From Siphonodentalium dalli (Eukaryota; Mollusca; Scaphopoda; Gadilida; Siphonodentaliidae): a DNA stretch of 64,000 bases. The stretch's first letter is position 1. The number at the start of each line of letters is the position of its first letter. The notes under the pieces are model-generated. The model saw nothing but the letters and a program-made list of their open reading frames with translations. It was not told the DNA's origin and searched no databases. Made by a program: the position numbers and the translations under genes. The stretch lies in the NCBI GenBank assembly GCA_032622095.1, contig CP136069.1:153811043-153875042 (forward strand), written 5' to 3'. This document shows positions 24,118 to 35,300 of this stretch, piece after piece.

Positions 24118-24252
24118 GCCTTGGTGTATTCACTAAAACATTCATAGAGGCAGGGAGGTTCATCCTGAAGTATACTGGTGAAATTATGGACAAAGAACCG
24201 GAAGGCAATGATGCTTACATATTTCAGATTGAGTATGGCAGAAAAAGAAATG
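24118..24252 (+). CDS. SET-domain exon (KMT5A-like), N-terminal half
   Basis: Bounded by tctctttcag and aaatg|gtgagc, phase 1 at both ends. It encodes GLGVFTKTFIEAGRFILKYTG and then DAYIFQIEYG. The G-x-G-V-F-T ... G-x-F-I-x-x-Y-x-G-E pattern is the start of a SET domain (SAM-binding N-SET), closest in style to the KMT5A/SET8-like expansions in invertebrates. Lysine methyltransferase activity is the family role; the gene here is incomplete. No upstream exon was identified. Confidence 0.7.
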
Positions 24253-25190
24253 GTGAGCTTTTCAAATTTATATGGTCTTCGTTGGTCTGTACCCTTGATA
24301 GTTATAAGATAGTTATATATGCTATAAGAACCTTTAATTATGGCAGCGACTGTAATAACATTATAAATGAGTGGAAATTTCAGTTATATGTCAAGCATTT
24401 TCATAAAGAAATGTTAGAACTTGTTCTACAGAATAATTTTTCCCAGACATAAAAACTTGTTCTTTTATAAAAAATTGCTCATCTGTATGGCTGGACACTG
24501 TTACAGCATGTTTTGACCATTATCATTCTTTACAGTCTTCACAGCGCACAAATAGTTTTACGATTGACAGAATACATGGAATATATCTTTTCATTTTCAC
24601 GGAAGCTGCTTGAAATTCTAGGAAATACTTAATTTAATTCTCCTTGCTATGTACTATTGGTCAATGCATAGATGCTTTTAGTGTTTAGTTTCATTATACT
24701 GTACCTGTCGGAATCTTATTGTAAGTTATAATTTGTAAACACTGTAACTCAATCAGATGCAGTCTTACGTGCATAATTACATGATTAATTATCTGGATAC
24801 CATCAACAGAATTAATGTACCCACTGATCGACTTTGCTTTGGTTTGCTTTGTGGGACACTCGGGTACAAGGAAATGGCTACTTTTCAGAGTCAAATAACA
24901 AAATCTTCGCCCCATTACGAACTCATTATAATTTCCCCTTGACGGAAATTCTGGTTATGTATATTATTATGGTTGTCAACTTGTGGGATGGTTAGGGTCA
25001 GAATTGTGCTAGGGTTAAGGATACAGAATTTAAACATGGTCTGAGATCAGGGTTAGAAGGGCTGTTGCTGAAAACTGCTTATTAAAATTTGATGTGATAG
25101 TTGAGTATCGTTAATAATATAATCAATTATTCTCAACTTTGATAACTTTGGATATCAGTACTGAACAGTTCCAATTTTACAATTTTCAGG

Positions 25191-25352
25191 ATAGATGCAA
25201 CAAAAGAGGATGGTTCTTTCGGAAGGCTCATGAATGACAATCACATTAATCCCAATATTCGAACGAAGATTTCTGGAGATTGTATGGTCCAGCTGTATGC
25301 CAGAAGGAACATTTATCCAAATGAAGAACTGACTTTGCTCGGATCATTATGA
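25191..25352 (+). pseudogene. SET-domain exon (KMT5A-like), truncated before the catalytic tyrosine
   Basis: After ttttcag (alternative acceptor at 25194) the frame reads DATKEDGSFGRLMNDNH, corresponding to the conserved DA(T/R)xxxxxGRLxNH core of SET-C, then LYARRNIYPNEELT. In SET proteins a Y-D-Y-G motif follows directly. Here the sequence instead runs into the satellite (gatcattatgaaatttgtcatgg) and stops at 25350-25352. The post-SET tyrosine is therefore lost, so this copy should be catalytically dead unless another exon supplies the end. Confidence 0.65.
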
Positions 25353-25640
25353 AATTTGTCATGGCTGTTGACATCTTGATGGGAACGAGTAATTTTGGGG
25401 TCATTCGGCAAAAAGACATGGCCGCCAGTGGCCATCCTGGATTTCAAAATCCAATCCATTAGCACGGGCTACAGGTCGTACTGTTCATCTGATTGTCATG
25501 AAAGTTAATATTGACATGTAGATGGGAACGAGTCATTTTGCGGTTGTTTGGCCAAAAAATATGGCCGCCAGCAGCCATCTTGGATTTTACTCTTTGCATG
25601 ACTAAATCCTTTGGCACGGGCTACAGGTCGTAACTTTGGT
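25343..25640. repeat. Satellite copies abutting the truncated SET exon
   Basis: About two monomers of the atgggaacgagt...ttttgg...acatggccgcc...agccatcttggatttt family. The left edge is the point where the SET exon loses homology. Confidence 0.8.
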
Positions 25641-28479
25641 CAGATTTTCAAAACGGTGATATTACAGAAAAATAACTAGGAAACACCAGATTCATTAGTT
25701 TGGTCCTAGAAACATAATACATCAGTTGAAATAATTATATGTAGTCTCCAAAGTGAAGGATGAGATTTTGAGTCATTTGTTTACTTTAGAACACCCCCTG
25801 CTTTTGTTTACATTTTGATGATTTCAATGAGATGTATCTCGGTTATTACTCGTCACAGATGATAAATTTCTAAACACTCTACTTATTTTTGGATAAATTT
25901 TCAATATATAGAGGTTTCATAGATATTAAAGAAATTGTGCATAAACGCACCGCACTGGACTGTAGCCCTTTAAGTGAAGTGATTAGATATCCCGCCGAAA
26001 TCTTGCTTGCAAAGGTCGGACTTGCATTCTTGCATTCTAAGCATTTTATTTTTGTTAATTTTGTTTTTCGTGATCCTATTTCATGTGGCTAGAATTGATA
26101 AATGATTCATCTCAAGCCCCATCTCTCTTGTTAATGATTTGCCATTGTAGCTTATGCTTCATGTTGCACTTTTCCTTACATGTCTCTGTCGTAAAAAGGA
26201 GGGACAATAGTGATATGTACTCATCGTGCAGAATGCCATCACATACTCAGCACATAAGACCCAGTACATTCATTCCATTCCCCACTTATTATTGGGAAAT
26301 CAATAAATACCATCTTATGGAGCAGTTATGGTGAACTATCTTCGTTAGCTCACTCTCTTCCCTACCCAGATGATATTAGTTTGATTGGGTGTGAATATTA
26401 CCGTTAAAAAAAATGGTATTAAAATTCACTAAAAGCTGTCTGTGAATTATGACATGTCTCATACAAAGCAACTGGACTATTGATGATCCATTTTGTGCAA
26501 TGGCTTTTTTTCCAAGCAGGACCCGGAAAGTGAACTTGTGCACAGGCGATTATTTATGGACCTCTGATATTTTATAGTTCATAGGTCAATAGATATCAAT
26601 GAGAATGCGATGATATCAATGTTCATTATCTCCCGCTGAACGTGTTCATGGAAGATATAAAAATGGGGACTGTCAATCTGGATTCTGGACACTTATAACT
26701 GTCATAATTGGACTGATTTAAACATTTTATGGCATGTGTATATACCAATATGGGGGAACGATATCTACAAAATGTCCAATTTGAATCCTCATTTTTTACA
26801 CAGTTATGCATTTGCTCATACCCAGCCAGAATTGCTGTTTATGAGGACACTTTGATAAATAACTTAGTATGGATAGCTCCCTTACAAAACCTGTTCTTTT
26901 GTAACTTCCATGTATTGAGGCACATATCTAGTCAGAATTTCAGTTTGATTGGACAATTTTTGGGAGTTATGGAACTTTATATCTTTATATAAAAAATTTA
27001 TCAAATTTTAAAACTTTTCAGTTGATAACTTGTGTATGGATCTTTTAACAAAAAAAAACCCCATCTTTTTGTAGCTTCTACAGATTGCAACACAGGTCAG
27101 TCCAAATTTCAGTTTGATTTGATAATTTTTGACGCAGTTATGAGACTTGTTCAATTCAATTTTTCTAGATTTTTAAGCGATTTCTGTTTGTAGGGTGTGT
27201 CGAAATGAATCTGTTAAAAAGACTAGACTTTTGCCAACACCTTGCATATAAATCATTCTATTAGAATGAATCTCTTTTGATTGAAAAAAATATTTTTCCT
27301 TCTAATTTTTATCAATAATCTAACCACTTTCCAAAATTTATCCACCCTTTGTGGTACACCACTTTGGCGGGAGATACTGTTGCAATGCACCTTGTTACTT
27401 TATTATCTCTGATGTGGAACAATTTTGGGTGGCACACATTAGCAAATATGGAATAAATATTTTAAACTATGTCAAAAACTATATGTTGCATAGAACAGCT
27501 GGTGGTTCAAGATTCGGCTCGATTAGAAACCTTGGACCACGATTCGACTCGAGATTTGACTCGAAGCGAAAATGGCCTACTCGAAGGTTCCTAGATTGTC
27601 TACACAATGCTTTGAACATCACGTGAGGAAGAAAGATGGACAATTTTAGTTTAGACATCTCATTAACATGTATAAGAAGAGAACAGCTACTTTGTAATAT
27701 ATATTAATATAAATGCATTGTCCTGGTGGTGGCCTGACCATTTCTCCTTTCTTCTATTTGACAAACTTCTGGTTGGATCACATCGGAAATACAAGTAAAA
27801 CTGAACTGCAACTCTAATTTATTTCTTTTTATCGTATAATATGAACACGTCATACTGCCTTAAGAGTTCTGGGTTGAAAGCAGTTGTTAGGATGAGCAAG
27901 TGTAACCCAGTGATGTCCGGTGACTTGAGTTGATTTGAATTAACAGCTTGAATTGGTTTGAATTTAGGGTAATCATTATACTAGAGTTGTCCTGAGCGGA
28001 AACTTACCTGACTTTTGATGTTACATGAAATGCTCATGTTCACTCACAATAAGTGTTGAAATGCATAATGATTGGATAAATCTTTATTATACTTCAATTT
28101 CTCTGATTCAGATATAATTTATCGTAAATTCTGCAGTCAACAAACAATCATACTCTGGTGCCCAGTCATAACTGTCGAGATGAATAATACAAACACATGT
28201 CCCAAATTTCCTGTTTATTCCAATTAATACTGAATTTTGATGGTAATTCCGCACTTTTTTCACTATCAAATAATGATTGATGGGATCTATCATCATCAAT
28301 TATGGTGAAATATTATGTTCCAAGAGTAATTATATATGATGAAGTGAAGAAAAATTAACAGAATTTGGATTAGCTTTAGATCATGGTCCCATGGTTTTCT
28401 TTTGGTAAAGGGTTAAGCTCAAACTTTGATTACCCGATAGTAGAAATCGCAATGAGAAGATATCGCCTAATCAATGTAC
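25641..28479. other. Noncoding, AT-rich; no supported gene
   Basis: Open frames are short and without splice or domain support. About 26730-27180 has loosely repeated text (cagaatttcagtttgattgg / ccaaatttcagtttgatttg). Near 27515-27575 there are clustered cgattcgactcgag-like motifs. No termini of a complete element were found. Confidence 0.5.
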
Positions 28480-28649
28480 AGTAATGCCCAAAGTAAGTGA
28501 CCACTTAACCACAGCAGAATTATGGGTAATTTTTCAGGATTTGGCGAGAGCTTTCCGATGAATGGCAACAAGCCATATTTCCAACTAAATCCTGAAAAAT
28601 TACCCATAATTCTGCTGTGGTTAAGTGGTCACTTACTTTGGGCATTACT
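28480..28649. mobile_element. 170-bp foldback MITE
   Basis: The left arm agtaatgcccaaagtaagtg...gggtaatttttcaggattt is mirrored by aaatcctgaaaaattaccc...cacttactttgggcattact, giving arms of about 75 bp around a 25-base centre. A related terminus lies at 11883-11945, at the start of the frame annotated there, and another gggcattac end near 10912. Confidence 0.85.
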
Positions 28650-28650
28650 T

Positions 28651-28917
28651 TCAATCATTCACAATTTTACAGCGAACTTCGGTGCTTGGTAACAAATTTG
28701 ACTTTAATACCGAGCATTTGGCCTCTCCTATTGTGGAAAAAAAAGTGACCCATGTTGATACTCCACTGAATAAAGAAACATTATTCAGAGCTTTTTGAAA
28801 ACATATCCAATAGTACTTTATCCACTCAAAGAAATCAGATTCACGATCAATTTTGAACAGAACTGAGAGACCTGACCAGTTCCTTGGTGTAGCAAATTTG
28901 AAATGTGGTGACATCAC
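28651..28917 (-). pseudogene. Gag-like fragment of an LTR-type retrotransposon
   Basis: The minus-strand frame encodes RNWSGLSVLFK, FFEWIKYYWICFQKAL and then TFFSTIGEAKCSVLKSNLLPS. This resembles the capsid region of Ty3-type gag (W....F..W..Y...F....I......FLS.IG...Y..L..L..P; family knowledge). Only about 88 codons remain, with no zinc knuckle or protease, and the end abuts the MITE at 28649. Probably a remnant or domesticated fragment. Confidence 0.5.
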
Positions 28918-28980
28918 TGATTGCTTGTATTAGGTTATTATCGTTAACTAAAGCGACATTACTCATTCACCATTGGTCTA

Positions 28981-29777
28981 AGGCCCGTTTTATATGTCGC
29001 ACCAAATATGGGTCGCACTATCTTCCGCTGGCTCGACATTGTGCATCTCTTGCTCGTGTTTCATTTGATTTATACGTCGAGCCAGCTGGCACGTGCTGTA
29101 ATCGTATATTTTGAATAATTTTAGAATTTCTGATACAAAATTCTATAATAATTTCCGTGATAGTGTTCTCTGACAATGTACTATAAACTGGCCTTCTATA
29201 CAGTGCAGGAATCTCATAATTTACGCTTTCGATGGTTTCAAAATCGGGATCTTGTCATTCATTTCCCTTGAACCTTCGAACATATCTCTGCAATATATTT
29301 ATTCCTAACTTTCACGAAACGTCCCTTGTCAGTCGATACATGCATGTCCCTGTCGTACTGTACAATTGCCTTCAAAGTATATTCACAATGGTCAAGAGTT
29401 AGCACGTCTGTGGCCCAATGCCGTTTTATATGATGTGCCGGACATTGGTTGCGCTAGGATGACTCAAGAGATAACATAGTCACACCAAAAATTTAAAATT
29501 GCGCATACTCTCAAAGCTGAAAGGGGTCCTAGATGGGAAATGGTTTTCCCTGAATCATCTTAGCGTGATCCAGGTTTAGCTCGTTGTATAAAACAGCGTT
29601 GAGCCCCAGACGTGTAGCATGTCGGTACCAGACGTGTAGCACATCAGGTAGCACCAGAGAAATTCTGACATGCCAGTTTATACATCGTGCTCCAGTCGCA
29701 CTATCTTGGACTTCGTCTCATTTTCAGACAATTAGGCTGGCATGACCCGTGTCTGGCTCGATGTATAAAACGGGCCT
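28981..29777. mobile_element. 797-bp MITE with AGGCCCGTTTTATA termini
   Basis: Left end AGGCCCGTTTTATA and right end complementary TATAAAACGGGCCT, flanked by TA on each side (28979-28980, 29778-29779), which fits a TA target duplication. Subterminal sequences also mirror: gctggctcgacatt and gtctggctcgatg. No transposase frame inside. Confidence 0.75.
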
Positions 29778-30030
29778 TAGTACATCAAACAGGTCATTAA
29801 CAGGAATCCGATACCGAAAATAATACAACACAATCCATACAGTATAGTTAAACAATATCCCATGTCATAATGAGCTCCATGTTGCTCACATCATAATTCC
29901 GGGGTAGTCTCCATTTGGTAATGTGTATTGGCTGGTCCCTATAAAAGGCTTATGTCTGGGTTCCCAACTGATAGTGTGCATTCGTGACGCCCCCCCCCCC
30001 CCCTTTCCAAATTTCCTGGATCCGCCCCTG

Positions 30031-30076
30031 CCCAATTCTTTGCCTGTACATCCGGATTTTTCTGTTTTTTCGCCAT
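30031..30076 (-). pseudogene. Mirror copy of the rep 5' end
   Basis: On the minus strand an ATG at 30076-30074 begins the same first codons as the rep gene at 31018, but the A run has six bases instead of seven, which keeps the frame that matches the downstream Rep motif. After about 15 codons it meets the same MITE terminus (CAGGGGCGG complement at 30022-30030) and ends. It is a 5' fragment made by the inverted duplication. A longer in-frame start at 30231 exists but would read through the origin. Confidence 0.75.
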
Positions 30077-30139
30077 ATGTAAAACGGGGCATGGATGCAG
30101 TATTTTGTATAATGAGCATCAGAAGTGAAATGAGCAATT

Positions 30140-30167
30140 GCAGTCAGGCTAGTATTACCCTGACTGC
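30140..30167 (+). promoter_or_regulatory. CRESS-virus-like replication origin stem-loop, left copy
   Basis: A perfect 9-bp stem (gcagtcagg / cctgactgc) encloses a 10-base loop containing TAGTATTAC at 30150-30158. This is the circovirus-type nonanucleotide that Rep nicks to start rolling-circle replication (established for Circoviridae). A further gagca/tgctc pairing extends the stem with a 3-base bulge. The nonanucleotide is on the strand opposite to the adjacent rep fragment, and an iteron lies about 55 bases away. Confidence 0.9.
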
Positions 30168-30926
30168 TGCTCATTTTGCTCACTTTATAGGAAGGATACG
30201 ATTGGCCGGTTCTTGATCCGCTGAAGCTCATTGGGTCACGAAAAATAAAGAGCGTTCATTAGGTTAAACTTCCAAATATGTATTGTATAAAGAGCGTACC
30301 AAAAAACGATAGTATATACGGGTGTCCGTTTTACATAGGGGGCTTTATGTAAAACGGAAGTGGGTGTTGGGACTTGAAACAGATACCAAACACTCACTTC
30401 CGTTTTACATAAAGCCCCCTATGTAAAACGGGAGAGCTTTTGGTAGTGTTGATGTAAAACGGTCCGTTTTACATAGGATTTCCTTATGGTTTTTTATCCA
30501 CATTCCAATTAAACTGGCATGTTCTCCCGGGTGTCCGTTTTACATAGGGGCTTAATGTAAAACGGAAGTGTTACATTGGCATTAAAGTGCAACGTCCTCA
30601 GATCTCTCTGAAAATGGAACCCTATGTAAAACTGACCGTTTTACATCAACACTACCAAAAGCTCTCCCGTTTTACATAGGGGGCTTTATGTAAAACGGAA
30701 GTGTTTGGTATCTGTTTCAAGTCCCAACACCCACTTCCGTTTTACATAAAGCCCCCTATGTAAAACGGACACCCGTATATACTATCGTTTTTTGGTACGC
30801 TCTTTATACAATACATATTTGGAAGTTTAACCTAATGAACGCTCTTTATTTTTCGTGACCCAATGAGCTTCAGCGGATCAAGAACCGGCCAATCGTATCC
30901 TTCCTATAAAGTGAGCAAAATGAGCA

Positions 30927-30954
30927 GCAGTCAGGGTAATACTAGCCTGACTGC
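30927..30954 (-). promoter_or_regulatory. CRESS-virus-like replication origin stem-loop, right copy
   Basis: Mirror image of the left origin, with the same 9-bp stem and TAGTATTAC on the minus strand (30936-30944). It lies 64 bases upstream of the rep start at 31018, with the iteron ccccgttttacat between. Orientation opposite to rep is the arrangement known for cyclovirus-type genomes. Confidence 0.9.
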
Positions 30955-31017
30955 AATTTCTCATTTCACTTCTGATGCTCATTATACAAAATACTGCATC
31001 CATGCCCCGTTTTACAT

Positions 31018-32271
31018 ATGGCGAAAAAAACAGAAAAATCCGGGTGTACAGGCAAAGAATTGGGCAGGGGCGGATCCAGGAAATTTGGAAGGGGGGGGGG
31101 CGTCACGAATATAGGCATCATCCTCGCCGCGAGTGGGGGTCCGGGAATGTTTTTGGATATTCCTTTATTTAAATAGTTCCAGTTTCATGGTCGAGGCGAA
31201 CGTCATGTACGTCATTTTACGTCAACGAGATGCGTATGGAACGTACGTTACATACGGATTTGTAAATATGGAACAGCAATAACACTGTATTTCTAGGAAC
31301 AAGCGTGTAATAAATGTGTGTTCCGATCTGGGTATGCACACATATAAAACACAAATCTCAGTTTATGTAGCTTATATGGAGACAAATGGCGCCCGGGCAC
31401 GTCCCTAAAAAATTCCTTGTTCTGGTGAAAATAGGGGGGCGCGCGCCGAGGGCGCCGGATGGTAGATCCGCCCTTGTTGGGTGTTCACAGTCAATAATTA
31501 CACGGAGAAACAATGGGACGAACTCCAAGACACAGAATTCAGCTACTTAATTATTGCACGAGAAGTGGGGGAATCTGGCACCCCCCACATCCAGGGATTC
31601 ATCCAAATGAAGGGCAAAAAACGTTTTACAGCGATGAAAAAAATCTTGCCGCTGATTGTCATATAGAGAAGATGATGGGAACAGCGAGACAAGCAAGCTA
31701 CTACTGCAAGAAGATGCATAAGGAACACCCAATGATGCCTTGCAACTATATTGAGAAGGGCCATTTAACAGAAGCCAGATCAGTTAATCTCGAGGCGATA
31801 ATCGAAGACATGGTTGCACAGGATAAAGGACCTACAGCTATGCTAAAAGAACACGGAACTCGCTACATTTTACACGAGGAAAAGTGTAGAAAAATCGCTG
31901 ATCGGATAATTGATTCATATGGCGAAATATCATTTACTGCAACTACTACACCGGACAATAACACTACAATCGAGTATAGGAAAAGACCCTGGGATTCGGT
32001 GGAGAAGATCGTCGATGGACATAGTCAGCGAAGGGGCGTCCGCCCTATCATGGCCTACGACACAGACAGCGACTCAGAAGATTTTGAGCCACAGAAAAAA
32101 CCTAAGAAGAAATCAGTAAAAGAGAGCCGAGTTACCAAGGAAAAGAGGGTGTTGTTTCAGCCTGTAGAATTTAACTTCCCTTACCTGGAACCCGAACAGA
32201 TACCAAACTCTCTAGAATTGAAGGAAATGGACACAGATTTCGACGAAGACATTTTTGAATCTTGTACTTAA
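31018..32271 (+). pseudogene. rep: Rep replication initiator of CRESS-DNA-virus type, broken
   Basis: Rep nicks the origin loop and joins the ends in rolling-circle replication. The ATG at 31018 touches an iteron. After about 15 codons a MITE (31065-31476) interrupts; beyond it the frame resumes at 31481 with motif I FTVNNY, motif II PHIQGFIQ, and, in another frame, motif III YCKK with the catalytic tyrosine (near 31709). The frame changes at an A7 run (31637-31643), and another A run (31024-31030) has one base more than the mirror copy. After the HUH domain the tail is basic (KKPKKK) then acidic, ending at TAA 32269-32271. No Walker A or SF3 helicase motif is seen, so about half of a usual Rep is absent or replaced. 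Possibly an endogenous viral copy. Confidence 0.85.
31065..31476. mobile_element. 412-bp MITE inserted in rep
   Basis: Left end CAGGGGCGGATCC and right end complementary to CAAGGGCGGATC, flanked by ttggg on both sides (31060-31064 and 31477-31481), a 5-bp target duplication. The interior is GC-rich at both ends with a G10 run. Its left 40-odd bases are present in mirror copy at 29988-30030, so it was already in place before the inverted duplication. Confidence 0.8.
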
Positions 32272-32302
32272 TAAAGTCGTATAGACACATTAAAAAAAAA
32301 AA
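32270..32302 (+). terminator. rep polyadenylation signal and A11 run
   Basis: AATAAA (32270-32275) overlaps the rep stop codon, as in compact viral genes. An A11 run follows at 32292-32302, 16 bases later. The A run could be chance, or mark a copy of processed RNA. Confidence 0.6.
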
Positions 32303-35300
32303 CTCCCGTATAGATATACTTCTATAAAAATGCTAAAAAACCAGCTTTCAACAGATCGCTTAACCCTTTAGCGTTCAGAACACCCCAGAGCGCCCTGCCG
32401 TGTAGCGTCCATAAAGCCCTAGAGCGCCCTGCCGCGTAGCGTCCAGAGAGCCCCAGAGAGCCCGGAGTTTTGCGTGTTTTTCAGTCATAGTTTACAACAA
32501 AACTATTGCATTATAACACAACAAATTGCTTTCATTGTTAATGTAAATAATAAAATATATGTTACATTATTAATTGTTAAGTTTTTGTGGGGTTTTGTGG
32601 CAGATTTTGTACAATTTAATCAATAGTTGTCAATAAAATCGCAATAAAACGAAAAGTGGAATGCGGCGGTGCTATTTTTTGAAGTCGACTAGAGAAATCA
32701 GCGTACTCGGGTAACTGTGTACGGTCGTCTAACTGACATTTATTTTCGAACTTTATTTTTATTTCCAATAAAATATTCACTTGACTTGTTTATGTTTTTA
32801 TATCATATGCATCCAAATATAAAACAATCACTACCATTAATTTGACTAACGAAGCTACGGTAAGAGCAAGACGACATGCTGATGTTAGTTTTTGTTACTA
32901 AGGACGCCGTGTTTGTTCTTACTGCTGTGTAGGCCTATTCCCAAATAAAACTGTTTCCAATTATTATTTTATTTTTCCTAATTCTTCACATGATCATATT
33001 GACAATATTATATTTTTTATAGAGTGTATAAAATGTATTGAATAGCAATGCGAGGAACTAATTAGAAGCTTCCAGCAAACAGCGCGTTCGCGTTTACCAA
33101 TTTCTGAACACGTGGCTTCCATCCAAGCTGGGCGCGAATTTCAATCTTATAGTTATCAATAATTTTTCAAGAGATATTTATCATTTAATCGAACAAAATT
33201 GCACTATTAGTATGTCCTTTGTTACAAGTTGAACATAGGCCAAACAATATATCGATTACCGGTAGTTTAACTATGTACACACCTTGTGTTTTGGCACTAA
33301 CTGTGATATACATTGCATCATCATTACATCAAGGTCAAGGTAACGCCTGTGTCTTAATGTGATTTATTTTTAGTATATTTCGTCATCTTTATTCAATACG
33401 ATGTCTTGCTAACTATTATTTAGTTTGGCATCTCATATATTCACGAAGAGAAAAGCACTGTTATCGACCTTAATGGCCATTCAATCTTTTTCAAATGACA
33501 ATATGTGATGGACATGATCTACGCATGTAAATGTGACAAGATATATCGTAATAAACTGGGTCAAGTACGTACGCATTACGTTCGTGAGGTACACAGAAGG
33601 AGTTGTTGTCAGCAATGAATATATAGTTCTTGCGATATATATTTCAATTCCGACATATTAAACATTATATTGTTACTGAATAGCATTTCAACTTCTAACC
33701 AATGATTTAAAAAATTGGAATTTTAGTCTATTAATGCTGTTTTTATGTCTTTTTTTATACATGACACACGGAGTAATTGTCCAAGTATTTACGTCGACGT
33801 TGCATCTTATTTCTGTACCCTCACGATCATGGCTTGTGTTTTGTTTACATTGGTTACTATCTGTGATCACGTGTCAACAACAGTTAATCAGATTTTTACA
33901 ATGCTGGAATCAATTCACAATGCATTTCCACATTTTATTGAATTTCGTTGGTACATTATTAAATGCAAATAAAAAGAAGTTGGTTAACACTTTGCTAGTG
34001 ATTGTGGAAAAGTGAAGGTAATTCTGGAAATCGAGGTTACAACGTCAAACTTCATACAAAATCTTCGCGGTGTTTTTGTTGATAAAATATTGGGGATAAT
34101 TTTATTAAACGATGTCAAAGTATGGTACGCATTCATATGGACATGAACTAGAGTGATTGGTGCACATGTAGATGTGAAAATTTAAAGGAATGCACGCGTA
34201 AAACGATCTCATTATTTTATTAGTAAGTGATTGCTAACAGTAAAGAAAGTACGGCAACTGTGTTGCCTTGCCGTCTTACGTAATACACAACTCAATCGAC
34301 GACGTTTTCTGTTTTGCAAATTTATATATGCAATATATAATGGGGGATAATTTTGTTTAACGATGTCAAATTATGGTACGCATTCATGTGGACATGAACT
34401 AGAGTGATTGGTGCACATGTAGATGTGAAAATTTAAAGGAATGCACTGCAAAACGATCTCATTTTTTTTATTTGAAAGTGATTGCTAACAGTAAAGAAAT
34501 TATGGCGACTGTGTTGTCTCACGCAGTACCGTACACAACCAGATCTCCGGATTTTTTTGTTTTGCAATATTTCTGTTGATAAATTGAACACAATAATACG
34601 ATAAATTTTCGGAAATTACCAGCTGAAATGACAGCAATAAAATTCAGAATCTGATGCATTTAAATGTGAAATTGATTTTAATTCTATGCAACGAATCAGG
34701 GTCAAGAAAAATCCGGAAAGATACCTACCAACTCCATAGTGTCTCCTTGTTCTCCATCGCCAGATGGAATATATGATCAAACAAATCATCTTACCTGCTC
34801 TTCCCATACTAAGGATGTAGTATGAATTAAATAAAAACAAATTGCACATTGCCAATGGGGGGGGGGGGGGGGGGGGACTTGACTTTCATAAATATGAAAA
34901 TCAATTGTTACCAATTAATTAAAATAAAATAAACCATCCTTGCAGATAAACAAGAGCCACCATAAGATTTAATAATACATTTTTTCCTATAACTTTGACG
35001 TTACCAGAAAGTTATGTTGGCTGGGGTGACGACGTTCTCTCCTATCAGTATTGGTGTGGGTAATGACGTTAGACATATTACTGTTGGGTAAAGGGTTAAA
35101 AGCTGCCGTGACCCTAAAAAAGTAGTCCCCTAAATAACATGGCGGATGCGCTCCGCGGCGGGCCTCTCTAAAGATTCTTGGCAAGATCTTTTTATTTAGC
35201 CATCAGGCCCCCGCCCCAGCGGTCGCTGCACGACCTGAATGGCTCGTAATATCATTGCTAATAAGATGGCATAGTTACACGCGCCTGCGGCGCCTAAGTA

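Larger units (their letters stand above)
29980..31110. repeat. Roughly 500-bp-arm inverted repeat carrying two origins
   Basis: The left arm (29980-30480) and right arm (30613-31110) are near-perfect reverse complements around a 130-base spacer. Paired landmarks sum to about 61094: 30076 with 31018, 30150 with 30944. Each arm holds, from outside in, a poly-G/C run and fragment of a MITE, the first codons of rep, an iteron, the nonanucleotide stem-loop, and a block of iterons. An inverted duplication of a replicon origin region, made after the MITE insertion, explains this. A copy of the inner block lies at 37310-37660. Confidence 0.92.

Noticed and set aside
29980-31110. Inverted repeat as a pure assembly artefact
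   Set aside because: Cannot be excluded, but arms differ (A6 versus A7, G runs, a few substitutions) and the core recurs at 37310-37660, so a simple read foldback is less likely.
32360-35099. A 2.7-kb piggyBac element between TTAA sites
   Set aside because: Only about seven terminal bases match (ccctttagc versus ccctttacc) and no transposase lies inside; the right end instead matches the MITE at 58623 exactly.
35130-35300. GC-rich segment with cagcggtcgctg as an RNA gene
   Set aside because: No match to a tRNA, rRNA or snRNA layout could be made; left unannotated.
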